DNA of 42,323 nucleotides from an uncultured Parabacteroides sp. (lineage in GTDB: Bacteria; Bacteroidota; Bacteroidia; Bacteroidales; Tannerellaceae), in assembly GCA_900552465.1 (NCBI GenBank), contig URZO01000027.1, positions 1 to 42,323 of the forward strand, read 5' to 3'. Below the pieces are notes generated by a model that did not search any database, was not told the origin of the DNA, and worked only from the letters and a program-made list of their open reading frames with translations. Positions 7,336-14,768 of the stretch are shown here, piece after piece; the stretch's first letter is position 1, and each line of letters starts with the position of its first letter. The translations under genes and the position numbers were made by a program.

Positions 7336-8754
7336 ATGAAAGCAAATCTGATTCCCGCACTCTGCCTGTTATGCTGCATAACGGCAAATGCCAAAGTAAA
7401 ATTACCGCAATTGTTAAGCGACCACATGGTACTCCAACAGCAGGCCGATGCACGTTTATGGGGAGAAGCGGCCCCCAACAGTACAGTAACGATCCGGGCA
7501 TCCTGGACAAACCAGCCCGTTGAAACGAAAGCAGACGCCCAAGGATTCTGGAACACGGCCATCGGTACGCCGAGCGCAAGTTTCACCCCACAGACACTGA
7601 CCATCAGCGACGGAGAGCCCGTGACGCTCCACGACGTACTGATCGGCGAAGTATGGTTCTGTTCCGGGCAGTCCAATATGGAAATGCCGTTGAACGGTTT
7701 CGACAAATGCCCGATATACGACTCTAACAATGTGATAGCCGACGCCCCGAACCATCCAGGAATCCGGGTAGCCACGATCGAACGCAAAAGCGCCCTCACC
7801 CCGCAAACATACGCAAACGGAGAATGGAAAGAGCCGACAACCGAAAATGCGCAATGGTTCAGTGCCACCGGCTACTTTTACGCACTGGCCCTGCAACGGA
7901 CGCTGCAGGTTCCGGTCGGCATCATCAACTGTTCCTGGGGCGGCTCGTGTGTCGAAGGCTGGATGCCGGAAGAGATTCTGAAGGACTATAAAGACATCGA
8001 CCTCAATAAGGCTAAGGAAAAAGAAAATAGCTGGACGCATCCGATGATCATGTACAACGCACTGCTCTACCCCTGCCGGAACTATACGATAAAAGGATTC
8101 GCCTGGTATCAGGGATGCAGCAACGTAGGACGCGCCGATACGTATGCCGACCGTATGGCAACGATGGTCCGGCACTGGCGCTCGATCTGGAAAGAAGGCG
8201 ATATCCCATTCTATTATGTGGAAATAGCACCCTTTGCTTATGGCAACAAACCGGAAGCAATCGACGGCGCCCTGCTCCGCGAAGCCCAGTCCAAGGCACA
8301 GGCACTGATCCCTAATAGCGCCATGATCTCGACAAACGATCTGGTCGAACCCTACGAGGCCCCGCAGATTCATCCGCAAAACAAGAAAGACATCGGCGAC
8401 CGCCTGGCTTATCAGGCTTTAGCCAAAACATACGGCTATAAAGGGATTGTGGCAGACAGCCCGTCCTACAAAGAGATGCAGGCAGACGGAGATAAGATTA
8501 CCGTCCGTTTCAACTATGCAGAAAAAGGATTCAGCCCGTGGGTCGACATCGAAGGTTTCGAGATTGCCGGACAGGACAAGGTGTTCCACCCGGCTAAAGC
8601 CAAATTTGGTTCCGCCCCGAACGAGATCGTCGTATCATCTCCGAAAGTAAAGAAACCCGTTGCCGTCCGTTACTGTTTCCGCAACTTCCAACCGGGCAAC
8701 CTGAAGAACTATCGTAACCTGCCGGTTATTCCTTTCCGTACAGATAGTTGGTAA
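7336..8754 (+). CDS. Secreted sialate O-acetylesterase-like SGNH hydrolase
   Basis: A 472-residue exported esterase of the SASA/DUF303 type. A signal peptide (MKANLIPALCLLCCITANA) supports the ATG at 7336 rather than the one at 7309. After a beta-sandwich-like N-terminal part, block I is WFCSGQSNMEMP, which carries the nucleophilic Ser; AWYQGCSNVGR is the second block, and IHPQNKKDIGDRLA carries the catalytic His near residue 340. Enzymes of this family remove O-acetyl groups from sialic acid or from plant polysaccharides, so the substrate is open. Its last 29 bases overlap the 3' end of the convergent cbiA gene. No SusCD genes are adjacent. Confidence 0.85.
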   Translation: MKANLIPALCLLCCITANAKVKLPQLLSDHMVLQQQADARLWGEAAPNSTVTIRASWTNQPVETKADAQGFWNTAIGTPSASFTPQTLTISDGEPVTLHDVLIGEVWFCSGQSNMEMPLNGFDKCPIYDSNNVIADAPNHPGIRVATIERKSALTPQTYANGEWKEPTTENAQWFSATGYFYALALQRTLQVPVGIINCSWGGSCVEGWMPEEILKDYKDIDLNKAKEKENSWTHPMIMYNALLYPCRNYTIKGFAWYQGCSNVGRADTYADRMATMVRHWRSIWKEGDIPFYYVEIAPFAYGNKPEAIDGALLREAQSKAQALIPNSAMISTNDLVEPYEAPQIHPQNKKDIGDRLAYQALAKTYGYKGIVADSPSYKEMQADGDKITVRFNYAEKGFSPWVDIEGFEIAGQDKVFHPAKAKFGSAPNEIVVSSPKVKKPVAVRYCFRNFQPGNLKNYRNLPVIPFRTDSW

Positions 8755-10051
8755 ACCATTCGTTTCCGGCCGGGTCCACCCAATAAAGATGCGTGTATCC
8801 GGCCAGTACATTTTTAAGACGATAGAGCGGAGTATCCGTTTCCACTCCTTTGGCCGTATAAGCGACAGCACAGGATGGAAGCGGATTCTTTTGTTCCGCC
8901 AGGCGGGAATAATGAAACTCGTGTCCTTTCAACCGGAAATCCCGATAGACTAAAGTACGATAACCCAGGCGCAGTTTCATGTTTTCCATCGTGGCCGTTT
9001 GGTGCAAAACACCTGCCATCGGATATGCAGTCCCAACCTTATCCCGTATCTCGTCCGAGAGATACATCATCCCTCCGCACTCCGCCAGCAAACGTCCTCC
9101 CCCTTCGGCATAGCGGCGGACAGATTCGAGCATCGGCTTGTTTGCCGATAACGCGGCAAGATGCAGTTCGGGATAGCCGCCGGGGAAATAAACGAAATCT
9201 GCTACAGGCAAGGAAGCGTCTTTCAACGGGCTGAAATAAACGACTTCACCCAAGTCATGCAGATAACGGATATTTTCTTCATAGACAAAATTAAATGCGG
9301 CATCGCGGGCAACGGCCGTACGGAGAGGAAGATGACACACCCCCTGCCCCCTCTCGAGAGGGGAATGAATACTTTCCGACACACTTGTCAGTTCCAGCAG
9401 GCGGTGGATATTTACATGTTTCTCAACAAGCTCCGCCACACGGTCGGCAAACTCTTCGAAACAAAAATCCTCATCCAGCGAAAGCCCCAAGTGACGGCTG
9501 GGAATCTCCACATCCGCACGTTTGGGAAGATAACCCAACGCCTCCACCCCAGCGTCTTCACAGGCCTGTTTCAAGAAGGAATAATGATTTTCAGAAACGA
9601 CAAAATTAAAGACCGCCCCAACAACCTTTATGCTTCTATTAAAATGTTTGAAGCCATACAATAAAGGTGCGACGGAATAGGCAGTACTTTTGGCATTTAC
9701 AATCAGCACCACCGGTATCTGCAACATACAAGCAATCTCGGCGCTGCTTCCCTGCATCCCATCGTACCCGTCAAAAAGCCCCATCACGCCTTCGGTCACT
9801 GCCACATCCGCCCCGGCCGTATAGCGGGCATATAAATCCCGCACGTGCAGCTCTGACATCATATACCGGTCCAGATTTATCGACGGACTGCCGGCCGCCA
9901 TCCTGTGATGCCGCGTGTCGATATAGTCCGGTCCGCACTTAAAAGGCTGTACCCTGAGCGAACGGTTTTTCAAGGCACGAAGCAGCCCAAGCGTAAATGT
10001 CGTTTTCCCGCTTCCGGAAGAGGCGGCGCCGATTAGGAGGTGAGATTGCAT
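8726..10051 (-). CDS. cbiA: Cobyrinate a,c-diamide synthase (CbiA/CobB), with in-frame repeat insertion
   Basis: A 441-residue ATP- and glutamine-dependent amidase of corrinoid synthesis. Seen: P-loop GAASSGSGKTT near the N terminus, KCGPDYIDTRHH, the GVMGLFDG motif, and a C-terminal class I glutamine amidotransferase with the LAECGGMMYL nucleophile region and HEFHYSRL. Start is set at 10051, directly before MQSHLLIGAASS; the longer frame from 10117 runs through a promoter and terminator. In the linker between the two domains, SPLERGQGV is encoded by a palindromic element (see the repeat at 9340-9366), an in-frame insertion. A -7 box TATATTTG is at 10082-10075. It converges on the esterase gene. 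Confidence 0.9.
   Translation of the reverse strand: MQSHLLIGAASSGSGKTTFTLGLLRALKNRSLRVQPFKCGPDYIDTRHHRMAAGSPSINLDRYMMSELHVRDLYARYTAGADVAVTEGVMGLFDGYDGMQGSSAEIACMLQIPVVLIVNAKSTAYSVAPLLYGFKHFNRSIKVVGAVFNFVVSENHYSFLKQACEDAGVEALGYLPKRADVEIPSRHLGLSLDEDFCFEEFADRVAELVEKHVNIHRLLELTSVSESIHSPLERGQGVCHLPLRTAVARDAAFNFVYEENIRYLHDLGEVVYFSPLKDASLPVADFVYFPGGYPELHLAALSANKPMLESVRRYAEGGGRLLAECGGMMYLSDEIRDKVGTAYPMAGVLHQTATMENMKLRLGYRTLVYRDFRLKGHEFHYSRLAEQKNPLPSCAVAYTAKGVETDTPLYRLKNVLAGYTHLYWVDPAGNEWFTNYLYGKE
9340..9366. repeat. Short palindromic element inserted in frame in cbiA
   Basis: CCCCTCTCGAGAGGGG (9348-9363) is a perfect 16-bp palindrome next to a C-rich run. It encodes the SPLERGQGV peptide in the interdomain linker of CbiA. 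A related element encoding KSPCRGRRGV is in the DUF3987 gene at 13498-13522. Such PLERGxGV peptides are typical of mobile short repeats read through in frame. Confidence 0.65.
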
Positions 10052-10074
10052 ATTTGTATGTTTTATAGTGAGAC

Positions 10075-10082
10075 AAATATAC
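10075..10082 (-). promoter_or_regulatory. -7 box of the cbiA promoter
   Basis: TATATTTG on the minus strand, 23 bases before the cbiA ATG. The -33 region would fall inside the terminator hairpin of the upstream gene, and no TTTG is present at the right distance. Confidence 0.5.
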
Positions 10083-10087
10083 GACAA

Positions 10088-10113
10088 AGCCCCGGATTTA
10101 TCAATCCGGGGCT
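10088..10113 (-). terminator. Hairpin terminator after the MORN-repeat gene
   Basis: AGCCCCGGATT (10088-10098), a 4-base loop and AATCCGGGGCT (10103-10113) make a perfect 11-bp stem 33 bp after the stop of the upstream gene. The minus-strand sequence after it (TTTGTCG) is only weakly U-rich. Confidence 0.65.
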
Positions 10114-10145
10114 CCATATCTAATACTTAGTCACTTTATAAATAT

Positions 10146-11444
10146 TTATTTCGCTATACTCCAAGGGAATTTATAGGTCGCACCATTTATTTCTACCGAA
10201 ATATTCATCGTCTCTCCTTTCTTGCGTTCTATATGTATGTAGCCAGAGATAACTTCACCCGGATTTATCGTAGTCTGCTTTAAATACCCTTCCTCTTTCA
10301 CCATTCTGTCATTCATCAACGCGTTTTCATAAGCAGCAATCCGATTACTGGATATAACTTGTGCTTGGTAAGCAGCTGCGCCATCGTACGAAGTTGTCGT
10401 TGATGATGTATATGAACTCCCCGAGTAAGAACCCGTTCCAGAATAAGAACCGACAGCCCATCCTCCCGAACCGGCAGCCATAGCGTTTCCCGACACGTTA
10501 GCGGTACCGCTGGAATAAGTGCTCGAATTTGTAGTAGAAGAAGAATAACCTGCATTTGAGGCCGCCAATCCCTCAGCCAGTCCATTTAACGCAGCCGCCC
10601 AGTTCTGCTTACGATTTACTTTTTTCATATAGTCTTCTACTGAATAGACTGTCAATCCGATATATTTACCTTTTTTATCTCGGGCATGCGATTTAATATT
10701 TGACGGGTAAAAATCTATTGGCGACAACGAGTTGTTTGCAATCACGATCGTTATCCGAAAATACTTACCATAATCTTTTACCTGAGAATTACTTAATGCA
10801 AGCATCAAACCGTTTTTTACATAATACTGCCAAGGGGTACCATTTTTATATTCACTTTTCATTTCAGATGGATCAGGAGATTCAGAGATCATCTTATCAT
10901 CTCTGATTCTGTATTTGCAAGCATATCCCTGAGCATTAGACAAGATATAATAATCATGGGCAGGTTTATCATCTACATATTCAATTTGCTTACATAAAGA
11001 CCCATCTTCCGAAAACTGTGTTAAAATACCATTCAGCTTACCCTTTTTAAAATCGGCATGAGTCGCTATCAATCCATTTTCATAATAAACAGTATATTCT
11101 CCATCCGATATTCCTCTGATACGATTTCCCTTCTCCTTTACCTTTCCGTTTTTATAATAAATAGTAAACTCTCCATCAAAAACTGAATTTCGATCATCAT
11201 TTTTATCCATAGTGAGACAGAGACCTTCCGACTGAAGTTCTCCTGTTAGAAAATAATCCCGATAATGCTTTGGAGCTTTCAGATCAGAGTTTTTCTCTAT
11301 TACCCGATAATAAGAAGCAAACTTAGGACTGGAGACACCTTTCCAATCTTTGTCAAAATAAACAGTATCTACATCTGTACTTTCCTGAGAATAGACAGAA
11401 AACACACCAAGTATACATACCAACAATAATAATAACCTTTTCAT
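10146..11444 (-). CDS. Secreted MORN-repeat (YwqK-like) protein of unknown function
   Basis: A 432-residue exported protein. The signal peptide MKRLLLLLVCILGVFSVYSQ supports the ATG at 11444; the frame stays open upstream into the 6S RNA. Residues about 45-150 hold MORN-type beta-hairpin repeats, with units such as FDGEFTIYYKNGKVKEKG and SDGEYTVYYENGLIATH, as in proteins labelled antitoxin YwqK, where that name says little about role. Then comes a Ser/Thr/Gly/Tyr-rich stretch (about residues 270-340), likely disordered, and a beta-rich C-terminal domain with YIHIERKKGETMNIS. Base use is more A+T-rich than in neighbours. No promoter is seen between it and the RNA gene, so it may be read through from there. 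Confidence 0.75.
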   Translation of the reverse strand: MKRLLLLLVCILGVFSVYSQESTDVDTVYFDKDWKGVSSPKFASYYRVIEKNSDLKAPKHYRDYFLTGELQSEGLCLTMDKNDDRNSVFDGEFTIYYKNGKVKEKGNRIRGISDGEYTVYYENGLIATHADFKKGKLNGILTQFSEDGSLCKQIEYVDDKPAHDYYILSNAQGYACKYRIRDDKMISESPDPSEMKSEYKNGTPWQYYVKNGLMLALSNSQVKDYGKYFRITIVIANNSLSPIDFYPSNIKSHARDKKGKYIGLTVYSVEDYMKKVNRKQNWAAALNGLAEGLAASNAGYSSSTTNSSTYSSGTANVSGNAMAAGSGGWAVGSYSGTGSYSGSSYTSSTTTSYDGAAAYQAQVISSNRIAAYENALMNDRMVKEEGYLKQTTINPGEVISGYIHIERKKGETMNISVEINGATYKFPWSIAK

Positions 11445-11514
11445 ATCTGCAATATGTCTCGTTTTTTTCTCCTTCCAGCTCCTAAAAAGAGAGTTCATAA
11501 AACACAAAAGCGCG

Positions 11515-11726
11515 GAACTGCTAATGCCCACGTCTTAGTTTGAAGGTCCTGAGAAACCTAAGAGTACAGATATGGAACAGCAGCCCCACGCCTATAGCGT
11601 GAGAACCACTATGCAAATCCTTGTACTCTAATTAGAAAATTTCTCAGGTTTTCAAACTACAAGATAAGCATAACGCTTCTTTTCAAATTTCTAATACATT
11701 TTTGAAACGAGACGCTTCCCGTTTCT
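11515..11726 (-). ncRNA. ssrS: 6S-like regulatory RNA
   Basis: A structured, non-coding stretch of about 200 bases with its own promoter. On the minus strand a long closing stem pairs 11640-11658 with 11537-11556 (TTTGAA..CCTGAGAAA with TTTCTCAGG..TTCAAA). A second stem pairs AGAGTACA (11629-11622 region) with TGTACTCT (11568-11561), and an apical CACGC/GCGTG hairpin lies at 11587-11601. Internal single-stranded bubbles separate them. This rod with central bubbles, and the length, fit 6S RNA, which binds RNA polymerase holoenzyme by mimicking an open promoter. Rfam's 6S and Bacteroidales-1 models are the obvious comparisons; which fits is not decided here. The 3' end is approximate. Confidence 0.72.
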
Positions 11727-11732
11727 ATTTTG

Positions 11733-11740
11733 CAAATATA
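11733..11740 (-). promoter_or_regulatory. -7 box of the 6S-like RNA promoter
   Basis: TATATTTG on the minus strand, placing the RNA start near 11726. The -33 region falls within a long imperfect palindrome (11741-11808) and has no perfect TTTG. Confidence 0.6.
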
Positions 11741-11808
11741 GTGAAAGTTTCCGGCATATATCACGATATCTGCAAAAGAATATCATGATATTTTTACCGG
11801 AAACTCAC
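11741..11808. repeat. 68-bp imperfect palindrome next to the 6S-like promoter
   Basis: The outer arms are GTGAAAGTTTCCGG (11741-11754) and CCGGAAACTCAC (11797-11808), complementary apart from a two-base bulge. The inner arms ATATCACGATAT and ATATCATGATAT pair around a short A-rich loop. The structure begins immediately at the -7 box of the RNA gene. It could be an operator, a terminator for the DUF3987 gene upstream (no U-run follows), or a remnant of a small mobile repeat. Confidence 0.7.
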
Positions 11809-11858
11809 TAAAAAACAAGCCGTAGCTTCAAAAAAGGGTCGGAAGGCCGGAAGGCCGG

Positions 11859-14162
11859 TTACGGTTTTTCAGTCGCCTCGACTGGAACTTTCCGCCAGCT
11901 ACCGTCGGCCTGTTTTTCTATCAGACCGTTTTCTTCCCACGCTTTCCTGGCATCTTTCCATGCCGATATTTCCCGATGAAACTTTTCTTGGCACAGCTTC
12001 GCCGCTTCTGTAAACCGGAAGGGATCCGGAAGTTCGGACAGGAGTTGGCCTCTCCAGGCTGTACGCTGTTTCATCGGCGGGATCGGCGTGTCGTTTTTCA
12101 GGATGCTCTGCAAAGCCAGCGTGTGTTCCAACGTCGCGTCGGCCAGGAAGCAGGCGATGCGGAAGTCCGTGTCTGAAATAAACACACCCCCTGTGGAGGA
12201 CTTCTCGGGCACGAACCCTTCCGGGCTATCCGGATCCAGCCAACGGACGGAAGACAGGATACAGGCATAGCGGATGATCTTCGCCCGAAGACGGAAAATC
12301 GTCGACTCCTCAGTGGGATCATCGGGAGAGGCTTGTTCCAGGCGGGCCCGCATCAACCGGTTCAACCGTTTGGTTTGCTTCTCCGTCAGCTTCCAACGGA
12401 CGGCGTTTTCCGGCTGTTCTTCCTGCCAACTGGCGATGTAGAGAAAACGCTCTTGTAGCCTGCGCCTGCGCCGGTCAAGACCGGGATCCAAATCTTCTTC
12501 ATAAGGAAGATTCTGATATTTCACGGTGTTGGGCATCACGTAACAGGTCAGACGACTGGTCAAACCGTTCTGGTTGGTCTGATAAGCGTTTACAAACTGA
12601 TCTTTTGTCCCCGTCAGAGAGACGACCAGTTTCGGATCGCGAACTTCGATGTTACCTGCTATTTTCGTACTTCGAGACACGGTTTCACCTTCATAGGCTT
12701 TATTAAAGACAGGATCGAAGGAACCTGTCTCCTGCTTTTTGTTGGCATAGCCGAAGGCGTTCATCTCCGAATCTTCCATCAGGAGCGCCAACTTTCCGTT
12801 GTCACGCATCTGTTCAACCAGCTTTGCCAAAGTCGTATCTGCCGCGACACGATGAAAGGTTGCATGCAACGGGTCTTCAACACGACGCGACAGAACATCC
12901 TCCCACAGGCGGGAGAGGAAGCGGGTCTGCGCCACGACACTTTTCCCGGAAGCCGGTTTGCCGACGACATTTACAAAGACGCTGGGGAAGTGCCACCTGT
13001 TCTCCCAGACCTTTGTCTGCGAAAGCGCGGCGGCACACTGTGCCAAGACGCCCAAGACGCAGGCATCCATCTCGTGCGGTTCATGTTTTTCAAGCGATAC
13101 AACATCTTTAAACATCGCTGGAAGCAACGGATACAACTCGCTCGGAAACAGAGGAAGATGGATTTCTTCCTCCGAAACCTCTATTCCGGCCTCAGCGGCC
13201 TTCCGGCCCTCCTCCTCTGTAAAAACTTCATTTTTTTTTGAGCCAAACTGGTCGGTATACTTTCTGTAAACAAAAGAAAAGGCGTTACGAAACTCCTTTT
13301 CAGACTGCCCGAGCCGGCCGCCAAAACGTTTCCAACAGACTTCGACAGCCTCGCTCTCCGCATATCCGCGCGTGTTACACAGACCGGCAAGCCCGGCAGT
13401 AGGTGTTGCCGTACTGCCATTCACCAGACCTGCCATCTTGCGCTCGAAATAGCGTTCCAGTTCCCCGGCAAACAACATAATATCCAGGCGGTTCTTCACC
13501 CCTCTCCTTCCCCTACAGGGAGACTTGACCAATGTCGCTTCTTCCTCCGCAGGCACAGCGAGCACCATCGGGCGGGCATCAAAGTTGCACCACAACCCGG
13601 CATCGTAGTTCAAAAAGCAGCAACGCGAGACATCCTTGCAGACGCTGTCCAGAGCCACGCCTTCCAGTGCCAGGTCGGCCATCAGCTGTTGTTGCACCGG
13701 TACGATCGTTTCTTCAAACGTACCCATACCGGGCAAACAAACAACGAAATGTACACCCTTTTCCGAAAGGCTTTTCCACGCCATCGCGATATAGGGCAGC
13801 TCACGGGCCTTCATCAGCAAGGCCTGCATCTGGTCATCCGTCAGATGGTCAAAATCCATCAGTGCCAAACCGGTCTCTTTTTTAACCTCTCTTTTCCCCC
13901 GTTTCTCATGAAAAAGAGCACCGAAGGTCACGGCCGGCAGCTGTGCCTTCACAGAGCCGTATAGCTTTTCTTTCCCCTTATTCAAACACCGCCGGGCAGC
14001 ATCGGTCAACTGCCTTACCTTCCCGTCCAGCAAACGGGTGGCAGGCTCGGTTATCACTTGCCGGATTTCATCCAGCGTTAAAGTGCCGGAAACCCGGCTG
14101 TTTTTCACATTGGCAAACCATGACACCTGCACGTCTGCCAAACTCGGCTTATCTGTTTTCAT
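11859..14162 (-). CDS. DUF3987 protein with VirE/BT4734-like N-terminal domain
   Basis: A 767-residue protein common in Bacteroidales, often labelled virulence protein E although no role in virulence is known. Residues about 1-200 are a BT4734-like (VirE N) domain resembling a primase-type fold, containing GLALMDFDHLT and FLNYDAGLWCN. The second half is DUF3987, a helicase-like ATPase with the Walker A motif GKPASGKS near residue 400 and LLMEDSEMNAFG as a Walker B-like strand. A short repeat encodes KSPCRGRRGV between the domains. Its start overlaps the DUF4248 stop by 4 bases, so the two are coupled. It resembles primase-helicase genes of mobile elements; function is unknown. Confidence 0.85.
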   Translation of the reverse strand: MKTDKPSLADVQVSWFANVKNSRVSGTLTLDEIRQVITEPATRLLDGKVRQLTDAARRCLNKGKEKLYGSVKAQLPAVTFGALFHEKRGKREVKKETGLALMDFDHLTDDQMQALLMKARELPYIAMAWKSLSEKGVHFVVCLPGMGTFEETIVPVQQQLMADLALEGVALDSVCKDVSRCCFLNYDAGLWCNFDARPMVLAVPAEEEATLVKSPCRGRRGVKNRLDIMLFAGELERYFERKMAGLVNGSTATPTAGLAGLCNTRGYAESEAVEVCWKRFGGRLGQSEKEFRNAFSFVYRKYTDQFGSKKNEVFTEEEGRKAAEAGIEVSEEEIHLPLFPSELYPLLPAMFKDVVSLEKHEPHEMDACVLGVLAQCAAALSQTKVWENRWHFPSVFVNVVGKPASGKSVVAQTRFLSRLWEDVLSRRVEDPLHATFHRVAADTTLAKLVEQMRDNGKLALLMEDSEMNAFGYANKKQETGSFDPVFNKAYEGETVSRSTKIAGNIEVRDPKLVVSLTGTKDQFVNAYQTNQNGLTSRLTCYVMPNTVKYQNLPYEEDLDPGLDRRRRRLQERFLYIASWQEEQPENAVRWKLTEKQTKRLNRLMRARLEQASPDDPTEESTIFRLRAKIIRYACILSSVRWLDPDSPEGFVPEKSSTGGVFISDTDFRIACFLADATLEHTLALQSILKNDTPIPPMKQRTAWRGQLLSELPDPFRFTEAAKLCQEKFHREISAWKDARKAWEENGLIEKQADGSWRKVPVEATEKP
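13498..13522. repeat. Short C-rich repeat inserted in frame in the DUF3987 gene
   Basis: CCCTACAGGG (13511-13520) with adjoining C/T-rich sequence encodes KSPCRGRRGV on the minus strand, located between two recognisable domains. The composition and peptide resemble the element in cbiA (9340-9366). Confidence 0.5.
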
Positions 14163-14404
14163 AAGATATCCTCCTCTTTTAAAATATTATCTACTGGTGA
14201 GCCCAGAAAGCTCACGATTATACTCACTTGCTTCGGGGTCAAGACCTTCCGGTATGGTTGCCAGCCGGCTTTTACCAAAGCATCCACTAAATCCTTATTT
14301 CTTCGGATCCAGACACCCAGTTTTTTCGACGCGCTCCTGGGTGAAGAGCACGGAGCATACAAACAAGCTACTTGTTTGAAGCTCATATCCATTTGTTCTT
14401 TCAT
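14159..14404 (-). CDS. DUF4248 small protein
   Basis: An 81-residue basic protein starting MKEQMDMSFKQVACLY. The SPRSASKKLGVWIRRNKDLVDAL...GWQPYRKVLTPKQVSIIVSFLG pattern is that of DUF4248, small Bacteroidales proteins of unknown role that recur next to DUF3987 and HU-like genes. Start is placed at 14404 because the family begins here; the frame stays open upstream to 14695, but that extension is Leu-rich and overlaps a different, more coding-like frame. Its stop overlaps the DUF3987 ATG (ATGA), implying coupled translation. The helical basic repeat region might bind nucleic acid; that is a guess. Confidence 0.78.
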   Translation of the reverse strand: MKEQMDMSFKQVACLYAPCSSPRSASKKLGVWIRRNKDLVDALVKAGWQPYRKVLTPKQVSIIVSFLGSPVDNILKEEDIL

Positions 14405-14768
14405 AAAAAACATAGGATTTTTATCGGGCGAAGTGTGCACCCTTCGTCCGAAGATTAAATAAAAAAACATGATGTTTAGTAACGGCATCTTTAAAGCCAT
14501 CCCAAGCAGCAACATCAAAACGGGATGGTTCGCCAGCAGTAGCAAGAACGCTACGTTTAGTATTAACAGGAGCAATATCAGCACATTGCTCTCTTTGTTG
14601 CTGCGACAAGAGTAAACCTTTTCGAGGGAATATCCAAACATTTTCGCGGAAAAAAAATAAAAAATAGCCAAAGCACCCCATACGTACCCGAACATCTCCG
14701 AACAACGATTTTATATCCACCCGTCTACCTATCTTTACATCAAACAAAAAGAAAAGGAGGATATAGTT
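14405..14768. other. Divergent intergenic region between DUF4248 and HU-like genes
   Basis: It contains the fragment at 14421-14650, a weak plus-strand -7 box TATCTTTA (14730-14737), and an exceptionally clear Shine-Dalgarno GAAAAGGAGG (14751-14760) before the HU-like start. Strong SD sequences are unusual in Bacteroidetes. No promoter for the DUF4248-DUF3987 pair is recognised. Confidence 0.55.
14421..14650 (-). pseudogene. Possible gene fragment of foreign codon use
   Basis: Between the DUF4248 and HU-like genes a minus-strand frame reads GLLLSQQQREQCADIAPVN, continues SVLATAGEPSRFDVAAWDGF and ends at 14421. Its codons end mostly in T (GCT, GTT, ACT, GAT, CTT), unlike flanking genes, and it has no obvious complete start or domain. 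It looks like about 60 codons of a gene from elsewhere, for example a phage, left in this gap. I do not recognise the protein. It may also be chance. Confidence 0.3.

Noticed and set aside
14405..14695. N-terminal extension of the DUF4248 frame with a Leu-rich, membrane-like stretch
   Set aside because: The DUF4248 family begins at about 14404, and a different frame in this stretch is more coding-like; the hydrophobic run is a by-product of that frame.
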